This document shows, one piece after another, positions 1-5,069 of a DNA stretch of 8,916 nucleotides. The notes below the pieces were generated by a model. That model was not told the origin of the DNA and did not search any database. It worked only from the letters and a program-made list of their open reading frames with translations. This DNA comes from Planctomycetota bacterium. Its GTDB lineage: Bacteria; Planctomycetota; Phycisphaerae; WQYP01. Position 1 is the stretch's first letter, and each line of letters begins with the position of its first letter. A program made the position numbers and the translations under genes. The DNA lies in the NCBI GenBank assembly GCA_021838985.1, contig JAKCCC010000051.1, positions 1-8,916 of the forward strand, given 5' to 3'.

Positions 1-96
1 ACGGCGCGTCAAATTCTCGATTTGATTGAATTAGTGCGTCGCCGGGTGCGCGAAAGATTCCAGGTGGCGCTGGAAACCGAGGTGGTGATATGGTAG
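1..96 (+). CDS. murB: UDP-N-acetylmuramate dehydrogenase, C-terminal end (partial)
   Basis: Frame 1 is open from the window edge to a TAG at 94-96, giving 31 residues that begin TARQILDLIELVRRRVRERF and end ALETEVVIW. The pattern (an A..IL.LIE.V...V...F amphipathic helix, then a V.LE.EV.I strand) is the usual extreme C-terminus of MurB, the FAD enzyme that reduces UDP-GlcNAc-enolpyruvate to UDP-MurNAc in the cytoplasm. An intact ddl downstream on the same strand supports this, because murB and ddl are commonly adjacent in the division/cell-wall cluster. Only the tail is visible, so the FAD-binding domain and the catalytic Ser/Cys and Glu cannot be checked. Any helical C-terminus could look similar, but the combination with ddl makes MurB by far the best reading. 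Confidence 0.82.
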   Translation, partial: TARQILDLIELVRRRVRERFQVALETEVVIW

Positions 97-133
97 ATAC
101 GACCCGCGGTTCGGCGTCTTGGATAACCCCAAG

Positions 134-149
134 GCGGCCTCCAGGCCGC
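134..149. repeat. short hairpin after murB
   Basis: Arms gcggcct (134-140) and aggccgc (143-149) are exact reverse complements with a 2-nt centre, 38 bp past the murB stop. It could slow or end murB transcription, but no T-run follows, so it is not a typical intrinsic terminator. It may instead be one of the small palindromes scattered through this gap. Confidence 0.45.
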
Positions 150-396
150 AATCAAACCTATGGCCCCCGGTCGAAGAGGCGCCGCAGTGACCTCTGCCGG
201 GGGTGGAATCGCCGACACCTTTCGACACCTCGCTTCCACGCCCAGAGGCGAGATGACGTGGTATTTTCAGAACCGGGGGGTGGGGTAATATTCACGCGCA
301 ATCCCCGCGGGATGCCCGGATCGATGTACGTTCGCAGCGGCCATCGGGGCAGGGCCGGCTACAGGGCGAGCGCTTCACGCTGCGCGCCCGCCGTAG

Positions 397-414
397 TCCC
401 GATGGCCATCGGGA
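397..414. repeat. perfect 18-bp palindrome
   Basis: The sequence tcccgatggccatcggga reads identically on both strands. It sits in the middle of the murB-ddl gap, just after a GC-rich imperfect stem (gggcg near 364 to cgccc near 389). A perfect 18-bp palindrome could be an operator for a dimeric regulator or a member of a dispersed REP-like family. The window has no second copy, so which it is cannot be settled here. Confidence 0.6.
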
Positions 415-447
415 TCCCGCCCGCCGCCGCCAACCAGTCCGGACCTG

Positions 448-619
448 CCCACCACGAACGGGTGTGGCCATATTTTGGGGCAACCGTAGTGGAAACGGCG
501 TCTCGGCGCTTATGGGCGCCCAACGTGGCGAGACGCCGCTTCTACAACCGTTCGTCGCGGCCACCTTGCATCCGGGGAGTGCTTGCCAAAAAATATGGCC
601 ACACACCCACCACGAACGG
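448..619. mobile_element. MITE-like element with terminal inverted repeats and 14-bp flanking direct repeats
   Basis: Terminal inverted repeats lie at 462-482 and 584-604. The outer 15 bp (gtgtggccatatttt and its complement) are exact, and 19 of 21 positions match overall. The element is about 143 bp and has no plausible coding capacity. Immediately outside are two exact 14-bp copies of cccaccacgaacgg (448-461 and 606-619), as expected of a target-site duplication. A second palindrome is nested inside: cggcgtctcg (496-505) pairs exactly with cgagacgccg (529-538), flanked by gtag (486-489) and ctac (542-545). The structure fits a non-autonomous transposon (MITE). A 14-bp duplication is longer than for many insertion sequences, so a REP-like repeat unit is the alternative. 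Confidence 0.55.
496..538. repeat. nested GC-rich palindrome inside the MITE-like element
   Basis: Exact 10-bp arms cggcgtctcg (496-505) and cgagacgccg (529-538) are separated by 23 nt that themselves contain ggcgc/gcgcc complementarity (506-520). The stem can extend outward, with gaps, to gtag/ctac at 486-489 and 542-545. In single-stranded form this would fold strongly. The GGCGTCTCG core resembles palindromes I associate with dispersed intergenic repeats in PVC-group genomes, but that is recollection rather than a database result. Confidence 0.5.
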
Positions 620-663
620 ACCACCCGCAAATCTTGCCCCACCCGAATGGGGGCAAGCCTGAT

Positions 664-667
664 GGAG
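664..667 (+). promoter_or_regulatory. ribosome binding site of ddl
   Basis: GGAG lies 10 nt before the ATG at 678. It supports that start, although the spacing is slightly long. Confidence 0.5.
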
Positions 668-677
668 CTGTACCTTC

Positions 678-1655
678 ATGGATGATAAATCCCGCCTTCT
701 GCATATCACCGTCCTGGCCGGCGGCATTTCCGCCGAGCGCGACATATCGCTGCTCAGCGGCAACCAGATTGCCGCGGCGTTGCAGCGCCGCGGCCACCAG
801 GTGACGCTGGCTGATATCGCGCCGGATGATCTTTCCGCACTGGAGCATCGCCCCTGTGATCTGATTTTTCCCGCGCTGCACGGGCTGTTCGGTGAAGACG
901 GCACGCTGCAGGAAATTCTGGAGCGGCGCGGCATTCCCTTTGTCGGTTCCGGCTCCGTTGCGTCGCGCCTGGCGATGAATAAAATTGACACCAAAACCGC
1001 CCTCACCGCGCACGGCATTCCCACCCCGGCTTGGCAGACGGTTCAGGCCCTGCCGGCCGAGACCTGGACCCCCGACGCCAGGATCGGTCTGCCCTGCGTA
1101 ATCAAGCCGGTGGCCGAGGGCAGCAGCGTCGGTTGTCGGATCTGCCGCGACGCGGAGGAGGCTCGGGCCCACCTGCAGCGGACGTTGCCGCGTTATGGCC
1201 GCATGTTGGTGGAAAAATTGATCGAAGGCCTGGAATTGACCGTGGGGGTTCTGGACGGAGCGGCGTTACCGGCGATACATATTCATCCCCGCGCCGATTT
1301 TTACGATTACAACGCCAAGTATGTCCGCGCGGATACGGAATATCATTTTGCCATCGACCTGCCCGCGGCGGTGCTCGAAACGGTCCGAGACTTGGCGCTG
1401 CGCACGTATCAGGTGGTGGCGGCGCGGCATTTGGCGCGGGTGGATGTGATGGTCGACCGTCGCACCCTGGAGCCGTTTATCCTGGAGATTAACACCCTGC
1501 CCGGATTCACCAGCCATTCGCTGGTGCCCAAGGCCGCCGCCCAGGCCGGCGTGCCCTTCGATGAGCTGTGTGACCGTCTGGCCCGAATGGCCCTGGTCAA
1601 CGGCTATCCCGCCAGCTCCCGGCCGGGCGGGCCTTCCCGAAAACAACGACGATAA
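678..1655 (+). CDS. ddl: D-alanine--D-alanine ligase
   Basis: This 325-residue protein joins two D-alanines using ATP to make the D-Ala-D-Ala end of the peptidoglycan precursor, in the cytoplasm. Its length is normal for Ddl. Visible motifs, in order: GGISAE (15-20, with the N-terminal catalytic Glu20), HGLFGEDG (68-75), KPVAEGSSVG (143-152, ATP-grasp phosphate loop), VEK (178-180) and EGLELTVGVL (183-192, ATP and adenine contacts), FYDYNAKY (208-215, the omega loop with the Tyr typical of D-Ala ligases), RVD (254-256) and ILEINTLPGFT (268-278, Mg2+-binding Glu270 and Asn272). The KY form of the omega loop indicates D-Ala-D-Ala rather than D-Ala-D-lactate specificity. All catalytic positions are present, so it should be active. 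The last 15 or so residues are a low-complexity basic tail (PASSRPGGPSRKQRR). It follows murB on the same strand after an unusually long gap and ends in TAA. Confidence 0.96.
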   Translation: MDDKSRLLHITVLAGGISAERDISLLSGNQIAAALQRRGHQVTLADIAPDDLSALEHRPCDLIFPALHGLFGEDGTLQEILERRGIPFVGSGSVASRLAMNKIDTKTALTAHGIPTPAWQTVQALPAETWTPDARIGLPCVIKPVAEGSSVGCRICRDAEEARAHLQRTLPRYGRMLVEKLIEGLELTVGVLDGAALPAIHIHPRADFYDYNAKYVRADTEYHFAIDLPAAVLETVRDLALRTYQVVAARHLARVDVMVDRRTLEPFILEINTLPGFTSHSLVPKAAAQAGVPFDELCDRLARMALVNGYPASSRPGGPSRKQRR

Positions 1656-1742
1656 GAAGCCCAGGCCTTTTCACTTTTTGCGGCGGAGCGTCGTTTTTCC
1701 GTGTCGTTGCCACTGCTGTATCGTACGCGGTTGCCCGTGCCG

Positions 1743-1759
1743 GCCCGCACCGTGCGGGC
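1743..1759. repeat. GC-rich hairpin in the convergent gap
   Basis: Arms gcccgcac (1743-1750) and gtgcgggc (1752-1759) are exact reverse complements around a single base, so the hairpin would form with a slightly shorter stem. It may help stop transcription from either side, but no T-run adjoins it. Confidence 0.4.
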
Positions 1760-1811
1760 GTCAGCCGTCAGCAAAGTGGGAACGCAGAATGAATCATTGG
1801 GGGTTGGCCCG

Positions 1812-1893
1812 GTGGTGCAGGTCTGTCCCGACCAAGCGGGGACCGCCCCCAGCCCTTGAGCGACGGATAAGCAGACCTGGAGGTCCGCACCAC
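1812..1893. repeat. inverted repeat with gtggtgc ends
   Basis: The left end gtggtgcaggtctg (1812-1825) matches the right end read on the other strand: gtggtgc pairs with gcaccac (1887-1893), and aggtctg pairs with cagacct (1872-1878). An 8-nt insertion in the right arm contains its own small palindrome, gacct-gg-aggtc (1874-1885). It resembles the compound palindromes of the murB-ddl gap in style but not in sequence. It is probably an intergenic repeat or the RNA end structure of the minus-strand gene. Confidence 0.45.
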
Positions 1894-1937
1894 AACCACC
1901 ATCAACCACCATCAACGACGGCATTGATTCCGCCGTC

Positions 1938-3320
1938 CTACTTAGTGTCCTGGCGCGAACAGCCAACGGAGATTTTGAGCAGATACCGCAGCAGTGTCTC
2001 CAGCGCTTCGGGCTGCGCATGCGGCGCGATGGCATAATGGGTATGGATGGACTGGGCCGCGAAAGTATCGAAGGCCGGCAAGCGGACCAGCCAGCGGCCA
2101 CGATACCAGCCCCAGCGCGGATCCTGACGGACATCCACCACGTCGCAGGGACCGAATAGATCGATTCGCTCGCACTGCTCCCAAAGCCGCGCCAGCAGCA
2201 CCGGCTGCGTCCGCGGGCGCGCCGCGACCATGGACTGGCCGGGCCAGGCGGGCAGCGTCTCGACAATGTCGTAACGCTCATCCGTCATCATATTGCGCGG
2301 CAGGCTGCCCGCGGTGGAAAAATGGGCCACCACGGCGCACTGGTCGTGGCGGCATTGTTCGTAGTCGGCCCGCTGTTGTGCAGGCGTGTAGGGGCCCTCC
2401 GGCTGGCGCTCAAATTCATCCCGATAAGCGGTATAAATGTTACTCATAGTCACCTGCTGGCGCTGGACCGCCGCCAACAGCATCTCCGTCAGGAGGCATG
2501 GCAAATCGGCCTCTTCCGTGCAGGTAATCCCCTCGTCCTTGAGGAGGGCGTAGGTGACATTCGGCATCGCCTTATGCTCGTTAAGAAACGGGGCGAATTC
2601 CTCCACTCCCAGGGCGTTGGCGCGGGTTTCCGCCAGGAGGGCCTTTTCGGCCTGATAGAGCCGCGCCACGTCCAGAAGATGAGCCTCCGGCAAATGGGGA
2701 TCCACGTTACCAATAAGTGTGCGTCGCCAGTGGTTCAATGTTTCACGGGCCAGTTCGTCCGGCACCCGTGCAGCGTGCTGCTGCAGTTCGCTCACCGGCC
2801 GCCGGATTACGGCTACGCCAAGCCGCTCGAATGCCGCGGCGTCCATTCGCTTATGGCTGTCGGGTTCCCCCTCGTTCCGCGCGGGCGCGGTGCACAAAAG
2901 CACACGACTTAACCGCAGCTGTCGGCGCGCCGCGACCGCCCGGATCGATGCGGCAATGCTCGCCGGACGGTCGGCGGGCAGCACCACCGCGCCCCGGCGC
3001 TGCAACTGATGTCGCAGCGGCGCCTGGAACGGATGGAAGACTAAAGGGGGATCCGTCAGCACCATGGGTGTAGCGGCTTTTGCCAGATGATCGGCATAGG
3101 GTAAGCCCTCTAAATTCCCCGCCACTACCAGCAGGTCCGCATCCCCGGCCCGCCGCCGCAGGGCCTCGTCGGGAAAAGCACCCTCCACCACCAGCGGCGC
3201 CAACCATTCATGCGGCTCCTGGACCCGCGCATCCACTTCGCTTTGCAACGCTTCGACCTGATCCTTTTGAAAACTTACGATCGATAATTTCGCCGGGGAC
3301 GCCATTGACATCTTCAGCAT
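1938..3320 (-). CDS. L-fucose/L-arabinose isomerase-superfamily protein (sugar isomerase-like)
   Basis: The protein has 460 residues. I chose the ATG at 3320 because AGGAG lies 9 nt upstream; a TTG at 3347 in the same frame has no such site. The N-terminal part alternates strands and helices like the substrate-binding domains of FucI/AraA-type isomerases (LSIVSF at 12, ADLLVVAGN at 61). The central block holds the signature region: GITCTEEADLPCLLTEMLL (264-282), MSNIYTAYRDE (292-302) and VVAHFSTAGSLP (330-341), followed by ETLPAWPGQSMVAARPR (354-370) and a late THYAIAPH (427-434). In the superfamily these blocks carry the metal-binding acidic residues and histidines that interconvert aldose and ketose. 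Here Glu269/Glu270, Asp272, His333 and His428/His434 are the obvious candidates. The position where an Asp is usual after the first block reads Asn294, so chemistry or substrate may differ from classical FucI/AraA. It is the last gene of the minus-strand carbohydrate run, 79 bp after the binding protein. Confidence 0.72.
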   Translation of the reverse strand: MLKMSMASPAKLSIVSFQKDQVEALQSEVDARVQEPHEWLAPLVVEGAFPDEALRRRAGDADLLVVAGNLEGLPYADHLAKAATPMVLTDPPLVFHPFQAPLRHQLQRRGAVVLPADRPASIAASIRAVAARRQLRLSRVLLCTAPARNEGEPDSHKRMDAAAFERLGVAVIRRPVSELQQHAARVPDELARETLNHWRRTLIGNVDPHLPEAHLLDVARLYQAEKALLAETRANALGVEEFAPFLNEHKAMPNVTYALLKDEGITCTEEADLPCLLTEMLLAAVQRQQVTMSNIYTAYRDEFERQPEGPYTPAQQRADYEQCRHDQCAVVAHFSTAGSLPRNMMTDERYDIVETLPAWPGQSMVAARPRTQPVLLARLWEQCERIDLFGPCDVVDVRQDPRWGWYRGRWLVRLPAFDTFAAQSIHTHYAIAPHAQPEALETLLRYLLKISVGCSRQDTK

Positions 3321-3329
3321 GAACAAACT

Positions 3330-3334
3330 CTCCT
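3330..3334 (-). promoter_or_regulatory. ribosome binding site deciding the isomerase-like start
   Basis: On the minus strand AAGGAGAG sits upstream of the ATG at 3320, with 9 nt between AGGAG and the start. This favours 3320 over the longer in-frame TTG start at 3347, whose first codons would overlap the site. Confidence 0.7.
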
Positions 3335-3370
3335 TATCCCGAACCAAGGAAAACCAGCACGGCCCACCAC

Positions 3371-3387
3371 TTGCGGCCGTACCGCAA
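3371..3387 (-). repeat. hairpin between the binding-protein and isomerase-like genes
   Basis: Arms ttgcgg (3371-3376) and ccgcaa (3382-3387) form a 6-bp stem with a 5-nt loop, 12 nt after the binding-protein stop in the direction of transcription. No U-run follows, so it is more likely an mRNA-stabilising or partly attenuating structure within an operon than a full terminator. Confidence 0.35.
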
Positions 3388-3399
3388 AATTGACTCCTA

Positions 3400-4878
3400 T
3401 CAACCGGCCCAGCCTTTAGCTAGGTAGTAACGCCGGTAAAAGGGGTTGGTGATCAGCCGTAACGGAACCGTGCGTCCCTCTTTTCGTAGACGGTCGATGA
3501 TCTTCTGCCGATGCCGCAATTTATCGTACAGGCGCCGCAGGCGGCGGTTTTGGCGAACGTTATGGGCGATGTGCCAATTGATGCGGTCCGCCGCCAGCCG
3601 CGCCGTCTGACCGGCGGTGTAAATACCCGCCATGAAACCGGCTTCAGCCTGGGTTTGTACGATACGCTGAACCGTCAAGGGAAGGACAAAGGGGCTAAAC
3701 GCCGAAGGAATGGCGATGGTTTTTAACCCCTGAGCTTCCACTCCGCTGCAACCAGCCTCGTTGGGATATTGCGGCGGATTGAGAAATTCCCGCGTGCGCG
3801 TGTAGACAGGATTCGGCGGCTCCCCATCGGCGGTCTTGACGATTTGCATGTTGTAGGTGCGACTGGCCAGGTACTCCAGGAAATACATCGCCAGTTGCTT
3901 ATGGCGCGAGCCGATATAGATGCCCGTGGCCCGCACCCCCATAGAAGCGTTGGGAAATTGGCCGTACGGCGGTTCGCTCACGGCCAGCGGCACGGGACCG
4001 GTAGTTTTATAAAATTTACGCAACTGAATCAGCATGTAGCGCCCCGTGGAGATCATGGCGTATCGACCACTGTTAAACAGTTGGAGGGTTGTCCCGCCGT
4101 AGCCCGGACGAGAGGTGAAGGACGCTTGTTGGGCGGGCGTCGGCAGGAGATGGTCCAGGAAAGTCCAGCGATATAGCAGATGTAACACGTGGATGTAGCG
4201 TGGATCACGCAGGATACACCGGGTGAGCGTTTCGTTGAAAGCGGACAGCCCCAGGCTGCGCCGCATGACACCGGTGTCCACAGAGTCGGTGAAAAACACT
4301 GTCCGCCTCCGCCCGGGCGGATTGGCGGCGTGCACGAACGCCAATCCGAGCCGCTGGAATTTGGCGAAGGTCCAAGTCCGCGGCGGCTGAGGTTGGCGAT
4401 ATTTCGCGAAGGCGGCCTTATTCACCCAATACACCTCCACGCCAAGATTCGTCGGCACCAGATATTGCTTGCCGTTGCGAACTATAGCCGCTTTAGCGGC
4501 CGGATAGGTGTGACTGGGATCGAAACCCATTTTCGCAGCCTCCGGCGTGAGGTTGTAAAGCAAATTACAGCCGTGCAGATAGTCCAGATCCGTATCGAAG
4601 GTATCGACCAGATCATCCGCATCACCGGAAACCCCCTGAATAACGAACTTGGACATGTCGTCATTGGCAAAATCCATACGCAGAATAAACTTCGGATCAT
4701 GATGCCGCCGCAGCCACTTTTGCAAAGGAGCCACTTGGGCCACACGCGCCGGATTGTCATCGGTCAGCCAATGCAGCACCGGATATTGACCGTGGCCCGA
4801 CGGTAAATTAACCTGCGTGATCACGCTCGCCGTGATCAACAGCGCGATGCCGACCAGGAATGTATATCTAATGTTCAT
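3400..4878 (-). CDS. ABC transporter extracellular sugar-binding protein (family 1, MalE-like)
   Basis: The protein has 492 residues starting at the ATG at 4878. GGAG lies 7 nt upstream, and this start puts a membrane segment (TFLVGIALLITASVIT, 6-21) right at the N-terminus after a short basic stretch, as in a Sec signal peptide or anchor. No lipobox Cys follows. The mature part begins YPVLHWLTDDNPARVAQVAPL (32-52), then shows the binding-protein pattern: DADDLVDTFDTDLDYL (86-101), GKQYLVPTNLGVEVYWVNKAAF (136-157, where periplasmic binding proteins accept the sugar and form the hinge), GRYAMISTGRYM (271-282), and RATGIYIGSRHKQLAMYFLEYLAS (316-339). It probably captures a sugar or oligosaccharide outside the inner membrane for an ABC importer. 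The C-terminus is a basic, coiled-coil-like tail (443-492) ending NPFYRRYYLAKGW. The stop is a double TGA-TAG. No permease or ATPase is in the window. Confidence 0.85.
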   Translation of the reverse strand: MNIRYTFLVGIALLITASVITQVNLPSGHGQYPVLHWLTDDNPARVAQVAPLQKWLRRHHDPKFILRMDFANDDMSKFVIQGVSGDADDLVDTFDTDLDYLHGCNLLYNLTPEAAKMGFDPSHTYPAAKAAIVRNGKQYLVPTNLGVEVYWVNKAAFAKYRQPQPPRTWTFAKFQRLGLAFVHAANPPGRRRTVFFTDSVDTGVMRRSLGLSAFNETLTRCILRDPRYIHVLHLLYRWTFLDHLLPTPAQQASFTSRPGYGGTTLQLFNSGRYAMISTGRYMLIQLRKFYKTTGPVPLAVSEPPYGQFPNASMGVRATGIYIGSRHKQLAMYFLEYLASRTYNMQIVKTADGEPPNPVYTRTREFLNPPQYPNEAGCSGVEAQGLKTIAIPSAFSPFVLPLTVQRIVQTQAEAGFMAGIYTAGQTARLAADRINWHIAHNVRQNRRLRRLYDKLRHRQKIIDRLRKEGRTVPLRLITNPFYRRYYLAKGWAG

Positions 4879-4885
4879 GCCATGA

Positions 4886-4889
4886 CTCC
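4886..4889 (-). promoter_or_regulatory. ribosome binding site deciding the binding-protein start
   Basis: GGAG on the minus strand lies 7 nt before the ATG at 4878. Together with the signal segment it decides against the longer in-frame start at 4929, which would add 17 residues (MAQLGAWCGPIRLRSHG) ahead of the signal. Confidence 0.6.
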
Positions 4890-4925
4890 GCAGCCTGATA
4901 GGGCCGCACCACGCCCCCAATTGCG

Positions 4926-4942
4926 CCAATGGCCTCCATTGG
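4926..4942 (-). repeat. hairpin or operator-like palindrome upstream of the binding-protein gene
   Basis: Arms ccaatgg (4926-4932) and ccattgg (4936-4942) are exact reverse complements with a 3-nt centre, 48 bp before the binding-protein ATG. The place suits either an operator for a repressor of a sugar-uptake gene or a leader hairpin. A weaker hairpin (ccggc-gt-gccgg, 4982-4993) lies further upstream. I see no clear promoter to anchor either reading. Confidence 0.4.
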
Positions 4943-5069
4943 AGATCCTGGTATTGGCTGGTGGTAAAGGCCTGCTGGAATCCGGCGTGCCGGCCATTGT
5001 GATCATTTTGTCTTCGTATCGTTAACCACGGATTTCACTACCATGCTGGCGTGGGTCACTCCGCCGCGT

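Larger units (their letters stand above)
97..677. other. murB-ddl intergenic region rich in palindromes
   Basis: About 580 bp separates murB from ddl, which is long for genes that are normally tightly packed. It holds a hairpin (134-149), a perfect 18-bp palindrome (397-414) and a MITE-like element with flanking direct repeats (448-619), all listed separately. Open frames do cross it (for example 90-662 plus), but their translations are Arg/Pro/Gly-rich, match nothing I recognise and run straight through the palindromes, so I read the gap as non-coding. I see no tRNA, riboswitch or convincing promoter. A promoter for ddl may lie here, but no -35/-10 pair stands out. Confidence 0.6.
1656..1937. 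other. convergent intergenic region between ddl and the isomerase-like gene
   Basis: This 282-bp gap lies between two genes that end towards each other. After the ddl stop there are several T-runs (1668-1671, 1675-1679, 1694-1698), and the 7-bp pair aacgacg (1645-1651) / cgtcgtt (1689-1695) could form a weak terminator, though its loop is long. Further on are a tight hairpin (1743-1759), a 7-bp tandem duplication of cgtcagc (1759-1772), a larger inverted repeat (1812-1893) and a 10-bp tandem duplication of aaccaccatc (1894-1913). I see no supportable gene or RNA. Confidence 0.55.

Noticed and set aside
90..662. A 190-codon plus-strand open frame filling the murB-ddl gap, starting at the murB stop and ending just before ddl.
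   Set aside because: The translation is Arg/Pro/Gly-rich without recognisable domains, runs through the palindromes and the MITE-like element, and has no ribosome binding site. Long frames of this kind arise easily in GC-rich DNA.
510..1172. A 220-codon minus-strand frame overlapping ddl.
   Set aside because: It is antisense to a confidently identified ddl and extends into the repeat-rich gap, so it is a shadow frame.
1894..1913. Tandem copies of aaccaccatc considered as a CRISPR or satellite start.
   Set aside because: Only two 10-bp units with no spacers; a chance or slippage duplication explains it.
1604..2281. A 225-codon minus-strand frame across the convergent gap and the end of the isomerase-like gene.
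   Set aside because: It overlaps the real isomerase-like frame in another phase and its sequence is Arg/Ser-rich and unfamiliar.
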